Positions 1 through 7,795 of a stretch of 64,000 bases of DNA are shown piece after piece. The position numbers and the translations under genes were made by a program. Numbering within the stretch: position 1 is the stretch's first letter; the number at the start of each line of letters is the position of its first letter. This DNA is from Pseudonocardia sp. C8 (GTDB lineage: Bacteria; Actinomycetota; Actinomycetes; Mycobacteriales; Pseudonocardiaceae), in the NCBI RefSeq assembly GCF_014267175.1, contig NZ_JACMTR010000002.1, positions 5,543,501 through 5,607,500 of the forward strand, read 5' to 3'. The notes under the pieces were generated by a model, which saw nothing but the letters and a program-made list of their open reading frames with translations, searched no databases and was not told the origin of the DNA.

Positions 1-133
1 CACGGCCGTCCGTGGCGTCCGGCGCGGGCCGGGGCGCCGGCGTGTCCTCCGGGGGCGACACGCCGTCGGGCTCGTCCGGCGGCCGGCCCTCCCCCGATGC
101 CGGGACGCCCGCCGCCCCGCTCCGCTCCGCCAT
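1..133 (-). CDS. N-terminus of an unknown protein (runs off the window)
   Basis: The minus-strand frame starting with ATG at 133 reads MAERSGAAGVPASGEGRPPD and continues as a Pro/Asp/Gly-rich, probably disordered tail to the window edge, so only 44 residues are visible. Nearly every codon ends in G or C. The start is supported by a TAGCGT hexamer (141-146, read on the minus strand) 7 nt upstream of the ATG with no Shine-Dalgarno sequence, the leaderless pattern seen at other genes here. A plus-strand frame over the same bases loses its codon bias beyond base 230. The product cannot be identified from this fragment. Confidence 0.5.
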   Translation of the reverse strand, partial: MAERSGAAGVPASGEGRPPDEPDGVSPPEDTPAPRPAPDATDGR

Positions 134-667
134 GGAACCGACGCTAGCCGGGTCGGCCCCCGACGGCGCGTCGCCGGATCCGGGCCACCCCGACGACCCC
201 TCGGACGGCCCAGCGCCGGGCGCGGACGGAGCAGCATCCGCCGCCGATGATCACGCATCGTCGAATGACACTCCTGTAGTGGACACCCTGTCGGCCGATC
301 CGGCCACCAGCGGGTGGCCACGCCGTGACGGCATGCGCTCCGGCGGTCCGGACGTGCCGATCCCGGGCCGGCCACGGCAGGCCGCAGCGGCGGTCCCGGC
401 GCGGTCCCGGGCCTTCCGCGTCAGGATGACGATTACTGAATGCTCCAGGAGGGCGTGAATCGTCACTGTGCGTCGATGACGCGGAGGGTGACGGCATGGC
501 TACGCCACCCGTACGAGCGGACCTGCGAAGGCTGCTGTAACCGCCGTTTCCCCGCTCGTGTGTCACCCGTTGACCGGACGAGTGGGCCGCACGGCGGTAC
601 GCCGAGCACCAGGTCGGGTGAGACGCCGGAAGCCCGCGACGGACATGGGGAGCAGGAGGTACGGCGG
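134..667. other. Intergenic region without a recognised gene
   Basis: Third-position GC bias breaks down from about base 230 to 600 in all frames, and none of the open frames resembles a protein. It probably carries the promoter of the leftward partial gene at its left end and the promoter of the gene at 668 at its right end. I see no RNA gene or convincing repeat. Confidence 0.5.
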
Positions 668-1147
668 GTGCACGAGTTCGATCACGCGTTCAGCAACGGC
701 AGGGGCCTCGAGCCGTCGATCCGGCATCGGCGGGAGGCGGGGGCCGGCTGGCCGTTCCCCGGCCGGCACGAGTCGCACGCGGAGATCCGGGAGGAGACCC
801 CGATCTTCCATGCGCTGACCGTCGGCGGGTGGCGCGAGCGGCAGCGCTCCGGCGGAGCCGGGGAGGGCGTCCGGCGGGTGCACCGCGGGACCGTCCGCAC
901 GACCCGCCGCACCGCCGACGCGGGCCCGCGTCGCGTTCCCGACGCGCTCGCCGGCCTGCACCACGGTGGCTCCGCACCGGTCCCGGAGCAGTCCGAGCCG
1001 GGCGACCGGTTCGACCGGAACGACCCGGACGCCGCCGCGACGGCGATCCTGCGCCGGCGCCGGGACGCCGCGCGGGCCGCGGACCGGGCCGCGATCGCGG
1101 GGCTCCTCGGCGGCTCCGGGCGGCACCGCCTGACCCGCAGCGCGTGA
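668..1147 (+). CDS. Hypothetical protein, 159 aa, basic
   Basis: The GTG at 668 is preceded by AGGAGG (654-659) with 8 nt spacing, which decides this start over the longer upstream frame. Codon third positions are almost all G or C from here to the stop. The protein is soluble-looking and rich in Arg, His and Gly; it starts VHEFDHAFSNGRGLE and ends with an Ala/Arg-rich helix-like segment (about residues 125-150). No membrane segment, signal peptide or familiar motif is visible. It stands alone, with about 530 bases of non-coding DNA on either side. Function unknown. Confidence 0.6.
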   Translation: MHEFDHAFSNGRGLEPSIRHRREAGAGWPFPGRHESHAEIREETPIFHALTVGGWRERQRSGGAGEGVRRVHRGTVRTTRRTADAGPRRVPDALAGLHHGGSAPVPEQSEPGDRFDRNDPDAAATAILRRRRDAARAADRAAIAGLLGGSGRHRLTRSA

Positions 1148-1722
1148 CGGGCCGGGAGCAGGCAACCCGGAGGCGTCCCGGGCGTCGATGAAGGTGCGCG
1201 CAGCGCGCCACGCGAGGGGTGCGGCGGGTGGGGACCCGCCGCGACCCGCGGCCCGATCCGGTGGGGACCGGATCGTCGGGCCGACCTGATCGTCCCGTGG
1301 TGACCTCGGTGCCGCGGGATGGATGACGACCGGCTGGGGAGCGGGTCGTCAGCAGTGCACGGCGAGGGCCGGGCCGGGGGTCGGAGGGAGCCGACACCCG
1401 TCCCGGCCCTCGCGTGCGCGCACACGACCGGAGCGGTCGTGGTACCGGGTTGCGGTCGCGCCGGCACCCGGAGCCGTGGGGAGCGCGGTTCCGGGCAGGC
1501 GACCGTCGAGAGAGCGGGACGGCGTCGGCCCGGCCTCGGGTGGCGCAACGTGATCGCCACGGAGTGTGACCGTATCGGGCCGCCGTCCGGGTCACAAGGG
1601 GGCGACGCGGGCGAGTCACGCGCCACACGGAGCACCCCGGCCCCGCCGGCCCCGGCCGCACCGGTGTCGATCCGCACGGAATCGATCCGCACGGTGACGC
1701 TGCGCGCTCTACCCTGCATGTG
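1148..1722. other. Intergenic region upstream of the FAD oxidase
   Basis: No frame here has convincing coding character. Near the right end a 14-15 base unit containing TCGATCCGCACGG occurs twice in tandem (about 1667-1695). The hexamer TACCCT at 1710-1715 lies 7 nt before the ATG at 1723 and probably acts as the -10 element of the next gene. I see nothing else. Confidence 0.4.
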
Positions 1723-2934
1723 ATGAGCACCGATGCCGCGGCGACCGGTCCGCGTCGTACCGACCGCCCGCTGGACGAGGCCGGCGTGGTGACCGCCGTA
1801 CGGCGGGCCGCCGAACGCGGTGCCACGGTGCGTCCGACCGGCACCGGGGCGGGCGCGCCGGGACCGCTCGTCCGGACCGACGACGTCCAGCTCGACGCCT
1901 CCGCCCTGACCGGGGTGGCCGAGATCGTCCACGACACCGTCCGGGTCCGCGGCGGGGAGACCGTCGCCGACCTGTGCACCGCGCTGGCCGCCGACGGGCG
2001 GGCGCTGGCCGTCGTCCCGGACGCCCCGCGCGCGACGATCGCCGGCGCCACCGGGCTCGGGATGTACGGCGGTGCGCCCGGCGAGGGATCGCTGTCCGAC
2101 CAGGTCCTCGCCGTCCGGCTGGTCGACGGGGGCGGCCGGGTGCGTGAGGTCATCGGGCCGGACCTGGACGCCGCCCGCTGCGGGCTCGGCGCACTCGGCG
2201 TCATCACCGCGGTGGTGCTGCGCACGGTCCCGCTGCGCCGGCTGCGGGTGCACGAGGAGGCGATGCCGGTCGCGGAGGTGCTCGGCGCCGGCCGCCTGAC
2301 CCGGCACGCCTGGACCGAGTGCGACGTCGCGGTCCACACCGGACAGGCGATCCTGCGGTGGGCCGACCCCGAGTCCGACGAGGACGTCCCGCCGGAGCCG
2401 GCGGGCTGGGGCCATGCGGTGTCCCGGCTCGCGTCGTCGTGGTGGTCGTCGCGGTCGTCCTGGCCGCCGCCGCAGCGCTGGGCACCCGGCACCGCGGGAC
2501 CCCCGCACGAGGTGCTGCCGGACCCGCAGCCGTGGGACCCGGACCTGGCCGAGTGGGCGGTGCCCCGCGAGGGGCTCGGGACGGTGCTCCGCGAGCTGGG
2601 TGCGGCGGTGGCGGCCCGCGGGCACGAGCTCCGCCCGGTCCGGGTGCGAACCGGCCGCGCCGAGACCGGGTTCCTGCACCCGGCGTCCGGTCGGGACACG
2701 GCATACCTGCGGATCCGGACCCGGGGCCCGGCCGAGGAGCCGGTCCGGCGGCTCGCCTGCGCCGTCCTGGAGGACGCGGGCGGGCGCCCGTGCTGGACGA
2801 CCCGGCACGAGTGGGGCCCGGACGAGCTCGCCGTCGCCTACCCGGGCTGGGCCGCGTTCGCCGAGGTCCGCGACCGGTTCGACCCGGACCGCCGGTTCAC
2901 CGACCCCCACCTGGCCACGGTGCTCGGTCCCTAG
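1723..2934 (+). CDS. FAD-linked oxidase, sugar-lactone oxidase type
   Basis: The N-terminal ~180 residues form a PCMH-type FAD-binding domain: a segment rich in Gly (RPTGTGAGAPGPLV), then LDASALTGVAEI, the typical TIAGATGLGMYGGAPGEGSL region and GLGALGVITAVVLRTVP. The C-terminus, FDPDRRFTDPHLATVLGP, matches the end of aldonolactone oxidases (L-gulonolactone/D-arabinonolactone oxidase family), which oxidise a sugar lactone with oxygen or another acceptor. The substrate is not known. The length of 403 aa is slightly short for that family. ATG 1723 was chosen because a TACCCT box ends 7 nt upstream; GTG 1720 is also possible. Its stop overlaps the stop of the convergent amidohydrolase in a CTAG. 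Confidence 0.8.
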   Translation: MSTDAAATGPRRTDRPLDEAGVVTAVRRAAERGATVRPTGTGAGAPGPLVRTDDVQLDASALTGVAEIVHDTVRVRGGETVADLCTALAADGRALAVVPDAPRATIAGATGLGMYGGAPGEGSLSDQVLAVRLVDGGGRVREVIGPDLDAARCGLGALGVITAVVLRTVPLRRLRVHEEAMPVAEVLGAGRLTRHAWTECDVAVHTGQAILRWADPESDEDVPPEPAGWGHAVSRLASSWWSSRSSWPPPQRWAPGTAGPPHEVLPDPQPWDPDLAEWAVPREGLGTVLRELGAAVAARGHELRPVRVRTGRAETGFLHPASGRDTAYLRIRTRGPAEEPVRRLACAVLEDAGGRPCWTTRHEWGPDELAVAYPGWAAFAEVRDRFDPDRRFTDPHLATVLGP

Positions 2935-4262
2935 GCCGCCAGGTCCCGGCGCAGCCGGGCGGAGATCGCGCGGACCGAGGCGAGCGCCTCCCGCCGGTCG
3001 GCCATCGTCGGCTCGCCACCGGCGACGACCTGCTCGCCGCCCACCCACACGTCGCGCACCAGCCGCGACCCGCCGGCCCAGACCAGGTTGGACACCAGCT
3101 GGGCGTCGTCCTCCGGGGCGACGAACGCGGTGTCGTCGGTGTCGACGTGCACCACGTCGGCCCGGCGGCCGGCCTCGAGCACGCCGAGGTCGTCGCGCCC
3201 GATCGCGTGCGCCGCGTCCGCGGTCGCCATCAGCAGCACGTCGGCGGCGGTGAGCGCGGCGGCGTCCCCGGCGCCGATCCGGGCCAGCAGCCCGGCCAGG
3301 CGGGCCTGGTGCCACAGGTCCAGGTCGTCGCAGGACGCCGGCCCGTCGGTCCCCAGCCCCACCGGCACCCCGGCACGGCGCAGGTCCAGCAGCCGCGCGG
3401 TGCCGGCGGCGAGCTTCGCGTTCGAGCCCGGGCAGTGCGCGACGGCCACGCCGTGCCGGGCGTAGGTGGTGATGTCGTCGTCGGACAGGTGCACCGAGTG
3501 CGCCGCCAGGAACCGCCCGCCCAGCGCGTCGCCCGCGGCCAGCATGGCCGGGACCGAGCCGTGCTCGGCCCGCAGCTGCTCGTCCTCGCCGCGGGACTCC
3601 GCGACGTGCGTGTGCACCAGCGCCCCCCGTTCCCGGGCGGCCGCGGCGATCGTCTCCAGCGCGCCGGGCGGCAGGGTGTACGCCGAGTGCGGCCCGTAGC
3701 CCAGCTCGATCCGGCCGTCGCCGTCCGGGAGCACGCCGTGCGCGTCGATCCGGGCCGAGACGTCGTCGCGCATCTGTTCCCAGGTGCCCAGCCGGTCCCA
3801 GCCGGGCGCGGCGATGATCCCCGGGGTGAGCACGGCGCGGGACCCGGCGGTGCGGACGGCGTCGATCAGGGCGTCGGTGAAGAAGTACATCTCGACGCTG
3901 GTGGTGCAGCCCGTCCGCAGCAGGTCGAGGCAGCCGGCGAGCATCCCGGCGTGCACGTCGGACTCGGTGAGCAGGCCCTCGGCCGGCCACATGACGTCGG
4001 TCAGCCACGGCATGAGCGGCAGGTCGCCGCCCATGCCGCGCAGCAGCGACATCGGGGTGTGGCAGTGCGTGTTGACCAGACCGGGAAGCAGCAGGCCGGG
4101 CAGCGGCCGGACGACGGCGTCGGTCGGCGGGGCCGCCGCGGCCGGCCCGAACCAGGCGATCCGGCCGGTGTCGTCGACGTCGAGCACCGCGTCCCGCACG
4201 ATCGGGAAGCCCGGGGCACAGCTCAGCGCGACCGGGGCGGTGAGCCGCTGCAGCACCGTCAT
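2931..4262 (-). CDS. Amidohydrolase, MTA/SAH deaminase-like
   Basis: The 443-aa protein is a complete metal-dependent amidohydrolase. The metal-binding HxH is in LVNTHCHTPMSLLRGM, followed by HTHVAES, AHSVHLSDDD and GTDGPASCDD, the order expected for TIM-barrel deaminases. SVHL and the NTHCHTPM motif are typical of 5'-methylthioadenosine/S-adenosylhomocysteine deaminases and related chlorohydrolase/guanine-deaminase relatives, so a purine or nucleoside deaminase is likely. The exact substrate cannot be read from sequence. Its ATG (4260-4262) overlaps the TGA of the upstream NYN gene by one base, so the two are probably co-translated. It meets the FAD oxidase tail-to-tail. Confidence 0.85.
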   Translation of the reverse strand: MTVLQRLTAPVALSCAPGFPIVRDAVLDVDDTGRIAWFGPAAAAPPTDAVVRPLPGLLLPGLVNTHCHTPMSLLRGMGGDLPLMPWLTDVMWPAEGLLTESDVHAGMLAGCLDLLRTGCTTSVEMYFFTDALIDAVRTAGSRAVLTPGIIAAPGWDRLGTWEQMRDDVSARIDAHGVLPDGDGRIELGYGPHSAYTLPPGALETIAAAARERGALVHTHVAESRGEDEQLRAEHGSVPAMLAAGDALGGRFLAAHSVHLSDDDITTYARHGVAVAHCPGSNAKLAAGTARLLDLRRAGVPVGLGTDGPASCDDLDLWHQARLAGLLARIGAGDAAALTAADVLLMATADAAHAIGRDDLGVLEAGRRADVVHVDTDDTAFVAPEDDAQLVSNLVWAGGSRLVRDVWVGGEQVVAGGEPTMADRREALASVRAISARLRRDLAA

Positions 4263-4906
4263 CAGCGGCGGTCCAGCAGGGAGCGCAGGGACCGGAACGG
4301 CGGCAGCCAGGCGCCCTCGTCGGGCAGCGTGTCGAGCGAGACCCGCGGCAGCGGCTCCCGGAACACGCCCTCGATGTCCTCGAGGTCCAGGAACGAGATG
4401 ACCTCGGACGACAGCGCGAACCCGGCGTACTCCCGGAAGCCGATCACCGTGACGTCGGCGCCGTCCCCGATGAGCTTCTCCAGCGGCTCCTTGAACGCCC
4501 GCCCGTCCCCGGACGCGACGACCACGTGCCGCAACCGGCCCTCGCTCGCGCGGAGCTCGATGTGGGCGAGCATGTCGTCGTCGACGTCGGAGTCCTCGCT
4601 GGTCTTCGGCTTGGCGAAGACGGCGAAGCCGACGTTGCGCAGTGCCTCGACCCACGGGCGGACGATCTCGATGCTGCCCGGGGCGACGTTGGTGAACACG
4701 CAGGCCTCGGCCTCGGCGTCCGGGCCGGCGAGGTCCAGGAGCCAGCGGCCGACGGCGTCGAACCGGGGCCGGTAGGCCGAGGTCGGCCGGGCCCCCAGCA
4801 GCGAGCCGAGGCTCATGTCCATGTTCGGGGCGTCCCAGACCAGCAGGACCCGCTCCAGGGGACCCGTCGGCGCGCCCCGTGCGTGTTGCCCCGCGCCGCT
4901 GTTCAT
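4262..4906 (-). CDS. NYN-domain (PIN-like) putative ribonuclease
   Basis: The 214-aa protein has the NYN/PIN-like Asp cluster: LVWDAPNMDMSLG near the N-terminus (residues ~22-34), KPKTSEDSDVDDDM in the middle and VVVASGDGRAFKEPLEKL followed by VTVIGF. These acidic residues normally bind a metal for RNA cleavage. Mycobacteria have a comparable gene (Rv0207c) beside trmB; here trmB is about 2 kb away. The ATG at 4906 has a TAGGCT hexamer (4913-4918) 6 nt upstream and no Shine-Dalgarno, so it is probably leaderless. It is divergent from the thioesterase gene; the shared spacer holds a long hairpin. Confidence 0.8.
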   Translation of the reverse strand: MNSGAGQHARGAPTGPLERVLLVWDAPNMDMSLGSLLGARPTSAYRPRFDAVGRWLLDLAGPDAEAEACVFTNVAPGSIEIVRPWVEALRNVGFAVFAKPKTSEDSDVDDDMLAHIELRASEGRLRHVVVASGDGRAFKEPLEKLIGDGADVTVIGFREYAGFALSSEVISFLDLEDIEGVFREPLPRVSLDTLPDEGAWLPPFRSLRSLLDRR

Positions 4907-4927
4907 GGGGCGAGCCTAGGGCAGACC

Positions 4928-4971
4928 CTGTGAGTGGTAAGCGCGGCCTGAGCCGTGCTAACCACTCACAG
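4928..4971. repeat. 20-bp-stem hairpin in a divergent promoter region
   Basis: CTGTGAGTGGT (4928-4938) pairs exactly with ACCACTCACAG (4961-4971). The stem continues inward with one A-A mismatch and one G-U pair to a CTGA loop (4948-4951). It ends on the base before the GTG at 4972. It lies between divergent genes, so it is not a conventional terminator. Its outer arm GTGAGTGGT recurs in the hairpin at 5385-5432. Confidence 0.85.
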
Positions 4972-5478
4972 GTGGACGAACAGCGGATCGCGGACGAGAC
5001 GGCAGCGACGATGCGTGCGGGCGACCGGGCGGCGCGGTCCGCCGGCGTCGAGGTGACCGAGGTCGGTCCCGGCCGCGCCGTCGCGACGATGACCGTCGCC
5101 GAGGAGCACGCCAACGGGCACGGCGTCTGCCACGGCGGCTACCTGTTCCTGCTCGCCGATTCCGCGATGGCCTACGCGAGCAACTCGCACGGCATCTCCG
5201 CGCTGGCCACCGGCGCGGACATCGCGTTCCTGCAGCCGGCCCGGACGGGTGACGTGCTGCACGCCGAGGCGGTGGAGCGCTCCCTGGCCGGGCGGTCCGG
5301 GTTGTACGACGTCACCGTCCGGACCGGTGACGGCACGGTGGTCGCCGAGTTCCGCGGCCGGACGCGGCAGGTGCCGGGGCTGCGCCCCGTGAGTGGTGAG
5401 CAGGGTCAGGGCCCGCTTCACCACTCACGGGGCGGAGCCAGGAACGCCGGTCGCAGCGCCGGGTCCGGCTCGTCGTAG
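4972..5478 (+). CDS. PaaI-type hotdog thioesterase
   Basis: The conserved core EEHANGHGVCHGGYLFLLAD, with the HGGxLFxLAD signature, followed by SAMAYASNSHG and a segment ending in DVTVRTGDGTVVAEFRGRT, is diagnostic of PaaI/YbgC-type hotdog-fold acyl-CoA thioesterases. PaaI in phenylacetate degradation usually carries the name, but no paa gene is nearby, so the substrate is open. GTG 4972 was chosen because the family usually starts about 10-20 residues before MRAGD; GTG 4930, inside the upstream hairpin, is an alternative. The catalytic domain ends near residue 140. The last ~30 residues come from reading through the second hairpin and overlap the convergent NO synthase gene by 61 bp, so the C-terminus is atypical. 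Confidence 0.85.
   Translation: MDEQRIADETAATMRAGDRAARSAGVEVTEVGPGRAVATMTVAEEHANGHGVCHGGYLFLLADSAMAYASNSHGISALATGADIAFLQPARTGDVLHAEAVERSLAGRSGLYDVTVRTGDGTVVAEFRGRTRQVPGLRPVSGEQGQGPLHHSRGGARNAGRSAGSGSS
5385..5432. terminator. Hairpin between convergent thioesterase and NOS genes
   Basis: CCCCGTGAGTGGTGA (5385-5399) pairs with TCACCACTCACGGGG (5418-5432); a shorter inner stem closes a small loop. Its position between convergent genes suggests a two-way terminator. The right arm contains the last codons and the stop (5418-5420) of the NO synthase gene, while the thioesterase frame reads through the whole structure. The arms share GTGAGTGGT with the hairpin at 4928-4971. Confidence 0.8.
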
Positions 5479-7034
5479 TAGCGGTGGAAGACGGGGGTCT
5501 GCGCGCCGGACATCGGCGGCACGATCCAGCTCCAGTCGGTCGGGCAGCTGCGCCCCGCGGCCTCCTCCCGCGCCAGGTGGCGCAGGAACCGCTCGGACTC
5601 GGTGTGGTGGTCGGCCATCGTGACGCCGTCGGCGTCGAACGAGTAGGTCACCGCGCGGACCAGCTCGACCAGCGCCCGGTCCCGCCACATGGTCCGCTCC
5701 GAGCGGGTGTCCAGGCCGAGCCGATCGGCGATCTCGGGGAGCAGGTCGTACCGGTCCCGGTCGGCGAGGTTGCGGGCGCCGATCTCGGTGTCGAGGTACC
5801 AGCCGTTGAACGGCGCGGCCGGGTACACCACGCCCCCGATCTCCAGCGGCATGTTGCTGATCGCCGGCACCGCGTGCCAGCGCAGCCCCAGCCGGGCGAA
5901 CCAGGCGTGGTCCGGGTGCCGCAGCGGGACCTCGTGCACGGCGTCCGGCGGGACGTCGAAGAGCCGGGACCGGCCGTCCCCGCCGGTGATCAGCAGCGGC
6001 AGCACGTCGAACCGGCCCGGCGGCTGCGGCCGCGGCCAGCCCAGGCCGGCGACGCGGTCGGTGAAGTCGGCCTGTCCGGGGTCGCCGATGACCGAGCCGT
6101 CCGCGGCGCGGTGCCCGGCGTAGCGGACGAGCTGGTCGTTGCGGATCCGCGGGCCGGGCCGCCCGGGGGCGTCCGGGGCGAACACCGTCATCGTGGAACG
6201 GATCTTCCCGTCGCGGGTGGCGGCACGCAGGTGCGCGACGCACTCCTGGGCGACGTCCGCCGGGTCGTGCAGGTGCCGCAGGTCGCGGACCTGCAGCGAC
6301 TGCCAGTACAGCCGTCCGATGCAGCGGGCGGAGTTCCGCCACGCGACCCGGGCCCCGAAGACTAGCTCGTGCGCGGTGTGCCGGTAGGTCCCGGACCGGT
6401 CGATCTCGGCCCGCACCTGGCGCAGTCGCTCGGCCAGCGGGGTCTCCGGCTCGGTCTCGGCGTACACCTGGTGCAGGAACTCCTCCGCGGCTGCCGGGTC
6501 GACCGGCTCCGGGCGGCGCTCGTCGGCGACACCGGGAGGCGGCGGGTGGCCTCCGGAGCGGCCGTACCCGGTGACCGGGCAGCCGGTCCGGGCCGCCGGG
6601 ACGGCGGTCGTCGCGCCCGCCGCCTCGACCTGGTTGGCCACGGTGACCGGTTCGGGCCGCGGCACCGCGACCGTCAGCTTCTCCGGGCGTGGCGTGGCGA
6701 CCGTGGCCTGCTCCCGGTGATCGTGAGCCGGCTGCGGCCGCTCGTCGACGGCGGCGCCGGCCTCGGCCCGACCGGCCGACGGGACGACGACGACCGCGCG
6801 GGTCGTGGGGTCCCGGCCCTCGGCCGGTGTGGGCGCGGTCCGGTCCGCGGGACCGCCCCCGGACGGCGGCGACGGCCGCCCCGGTGGGGCGCCGGTCCGC
6901 GGGCGGGGCGTCGGGCTGGGCCGGAAACCGGCCGGTCGCCGGACCGGCCGCGCGGGCGGGGCGGGGTGCGTGCCCGGGTCGTGCTCGGCCGTCGTCACGG
7001 GTGTCCTTCGGGGGTCACTCGGGCGGGGGTTCAT
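5418..7034 (-). CDS. nos: Nitric oxide synthase, oxygenase domain only
   Basis: The C-terminal ~360 residues are a bacterial NO synthase oxygenase: the proximal haem Cys is in WRNSARCIGRLYW (Cys238), followed by IRNDQLVRYAGH, ISNMPLEIGGVVYPAAPFNG and GWYLDTEIGARNLADRDRY (Glu417 in the arginine-binding position). SWIVPPMSGAQTPVFHRYYD matches the pterin/dimer region. These enzymes make NO from L-arginine using electrons from separate reductases; no reductase domain is fused. The first ~165 residues are an unusually long Pro/Arg/Ala-rich, probably disordered extension absent from most bacterial NOS (~350-400 aa). The ATG at 7034 overlaps the trmB stop (ATGA), supporting the long form and translational coupling; an internal start cannot be excluded. 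Confidence 0.9.
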   Translation of the reverse strand: MNPRPSDPRRTPVTTAEHDPGTHPAPPARPVRRPAGFRPSPTPRPRTGAPPGRPSPPSGGGPADRTAPTPAEGRDPTTRAVVVVPSAGRAEAGAAVDERPQPAHDHREQATVATPRPEKLTVAVPRPEPVTVANQVEAAGATTAVPAARTGCPVTGYGRSGGHPPPPGVADERRPEPVDPAAAEEFLHQVYAETEPETPLAERLRQVRAEIDRSGTYRHTAHELVFGARVAWRNSARCIGRLYWQSLQVRDLRHLHDPADVAQECVAHLRAATRDGKIRSTMTVFAPDAPGRPGPRIRNDQLVRYAGHRAADGSVIGDPGQADFTDRVAGLGWPRPQPPGRFDVLPLLITGGDGRSRLFDVPPDAVHEVPLRHPDHAWFARLGLRWHAVPAISNMPLEIGGVVYPAAPFNGWYLDTEIGARNLADRDRYDLLPEIADRLGLDTRSERTMWRDRALVELVRAVTYSFDADGVTMADHHTESERFLRHLAREEAAGRSCPTDWSWIVPPMSGAQTPVFHRYYDEPDPALRPAFLAPPREW

Positions 7035-7795
7035 CGACAGCGCTGTTCCGGCGGGGACGGTGGGCTCTCGGCGGGGCCGTGGTCGGCGACGTGGAGGAGG
7101 TCGCGCACCGGCCGCCCCTCCAGCTGGGCCCGGTCCTCGAACTTCGTGACCGGGCGCCAGGCGGGCCGCGGCTGCCAGCCGTCCGGCCCGACCGGGAAGG
7201 CGTCGTCCGGGCGCAGGGACGGCTCCGCGGTGACCACGCGGCGCATCTGCTCGGCGTAGTGCGGCCAGTCCGTGGCGAGGTGCAGGCGTCCCCCCTGGAC
7301 GAGCCGGGACGCGGCCAGCCGGACGAAGTCGGGCTGGATCAGCCGCCGCTTGTGGTGCCGCCGCTTCGGCCACGGGTCCGGGAAGAAGATCCGGATGCCG
7401 TCGAGCGACCGGGGCGCGATCGCGCGTTCCAGCAGCTCGACGGCGTCACCGCGGAGCAGCCGCAGGTTGGTCAGCCCGGCCTGCTCGATCCGCATCAGCA
7501 GCTGCGCCAGCCCCGGCTCGTACACCTCGACGGCCAGGTGGTCGATCTCCGGCTCGGCCGCGGCCAGCAGCGCGGTCGTCTCGCCCATCCCGGAGCCGAT
7601 CTCGAGGATCAGCGGGGCGGTCCGGCCGAACGCGGCGTGCGGGTCCCAGGACGGCTCGCCCTCGCCGGGCAGCAGGTCGGCGACCTCGCGGCCGAGTTCG
7701 GGCCACAGCCGGTGCCATGCCGACTCCTGGCCCTCGGAGAACCGGACGCGCTGGTGGACGTAGGAGCGGATCCGCCGGTCGCGGAGCTCAGGCAC
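7031..7795 (-). CDS. trmB: tRNA (guanine-46-N7)-methyltransferase
   Basis: The protein forms N7-methylguanosine at position 46 of the tRNA variable loop using S-adenosylmethionine. The SAM-binding stretch is LILEIGSGMGETTALLAA, the acidic strand is HLAVEVYEPGLAQLL, and the TrmB signature is RIFFPDPWPKRRHHKRRLI followed by LATDWPHYAEQM. The 254 aa length fits the family, with a poorly conserved ~20-aa tail. The GTG at 7795 overlaps the end of the upstream glycosyltransferase by 8 bp, and its stop overlaps the NOS start, so it sits inside a four-gene operon. In mycobacteria trmB also lies close to the NYN gene and to pckA. Confidence 0.92.
   Translation of the reverse strand: MPELRDRRIRSYVHQRVRFSEGQESAWHRLWPELGREVADLLPGEGEPSWDPHAAFGRTAPLILEIGSGMGETTALLAAAEPEIDHLAVEVYEPGLAQLLMRIEQAGLTNLRLLRGDAVELLERAIAPRSLDGIRIFFPDPWPKRRHHKRRLIQPDFVRLAASRLVQGGRLHLATDWPHYAEQMRRVVTAEPSLRPDDAFPVGPDGWQPRPAWRPVTKFEDRAQLEGRPVRDLLHVADHGPAESPPSPPEQRCR

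Noticed and set aside
12..458. Plus-strand frame of 148 codons at the window start
   Set aside because: Codon bias is lost after base 230, there is no ribosome-binding site, and the minus-strand frame with a leaderless promoter is a better explanation.
1319..1723. Plus-strand frame of 134 codons before the FAD oxidase
   Set aside because: No start signal, weak third-position bias, and it contains the likely promoter of the next gene.
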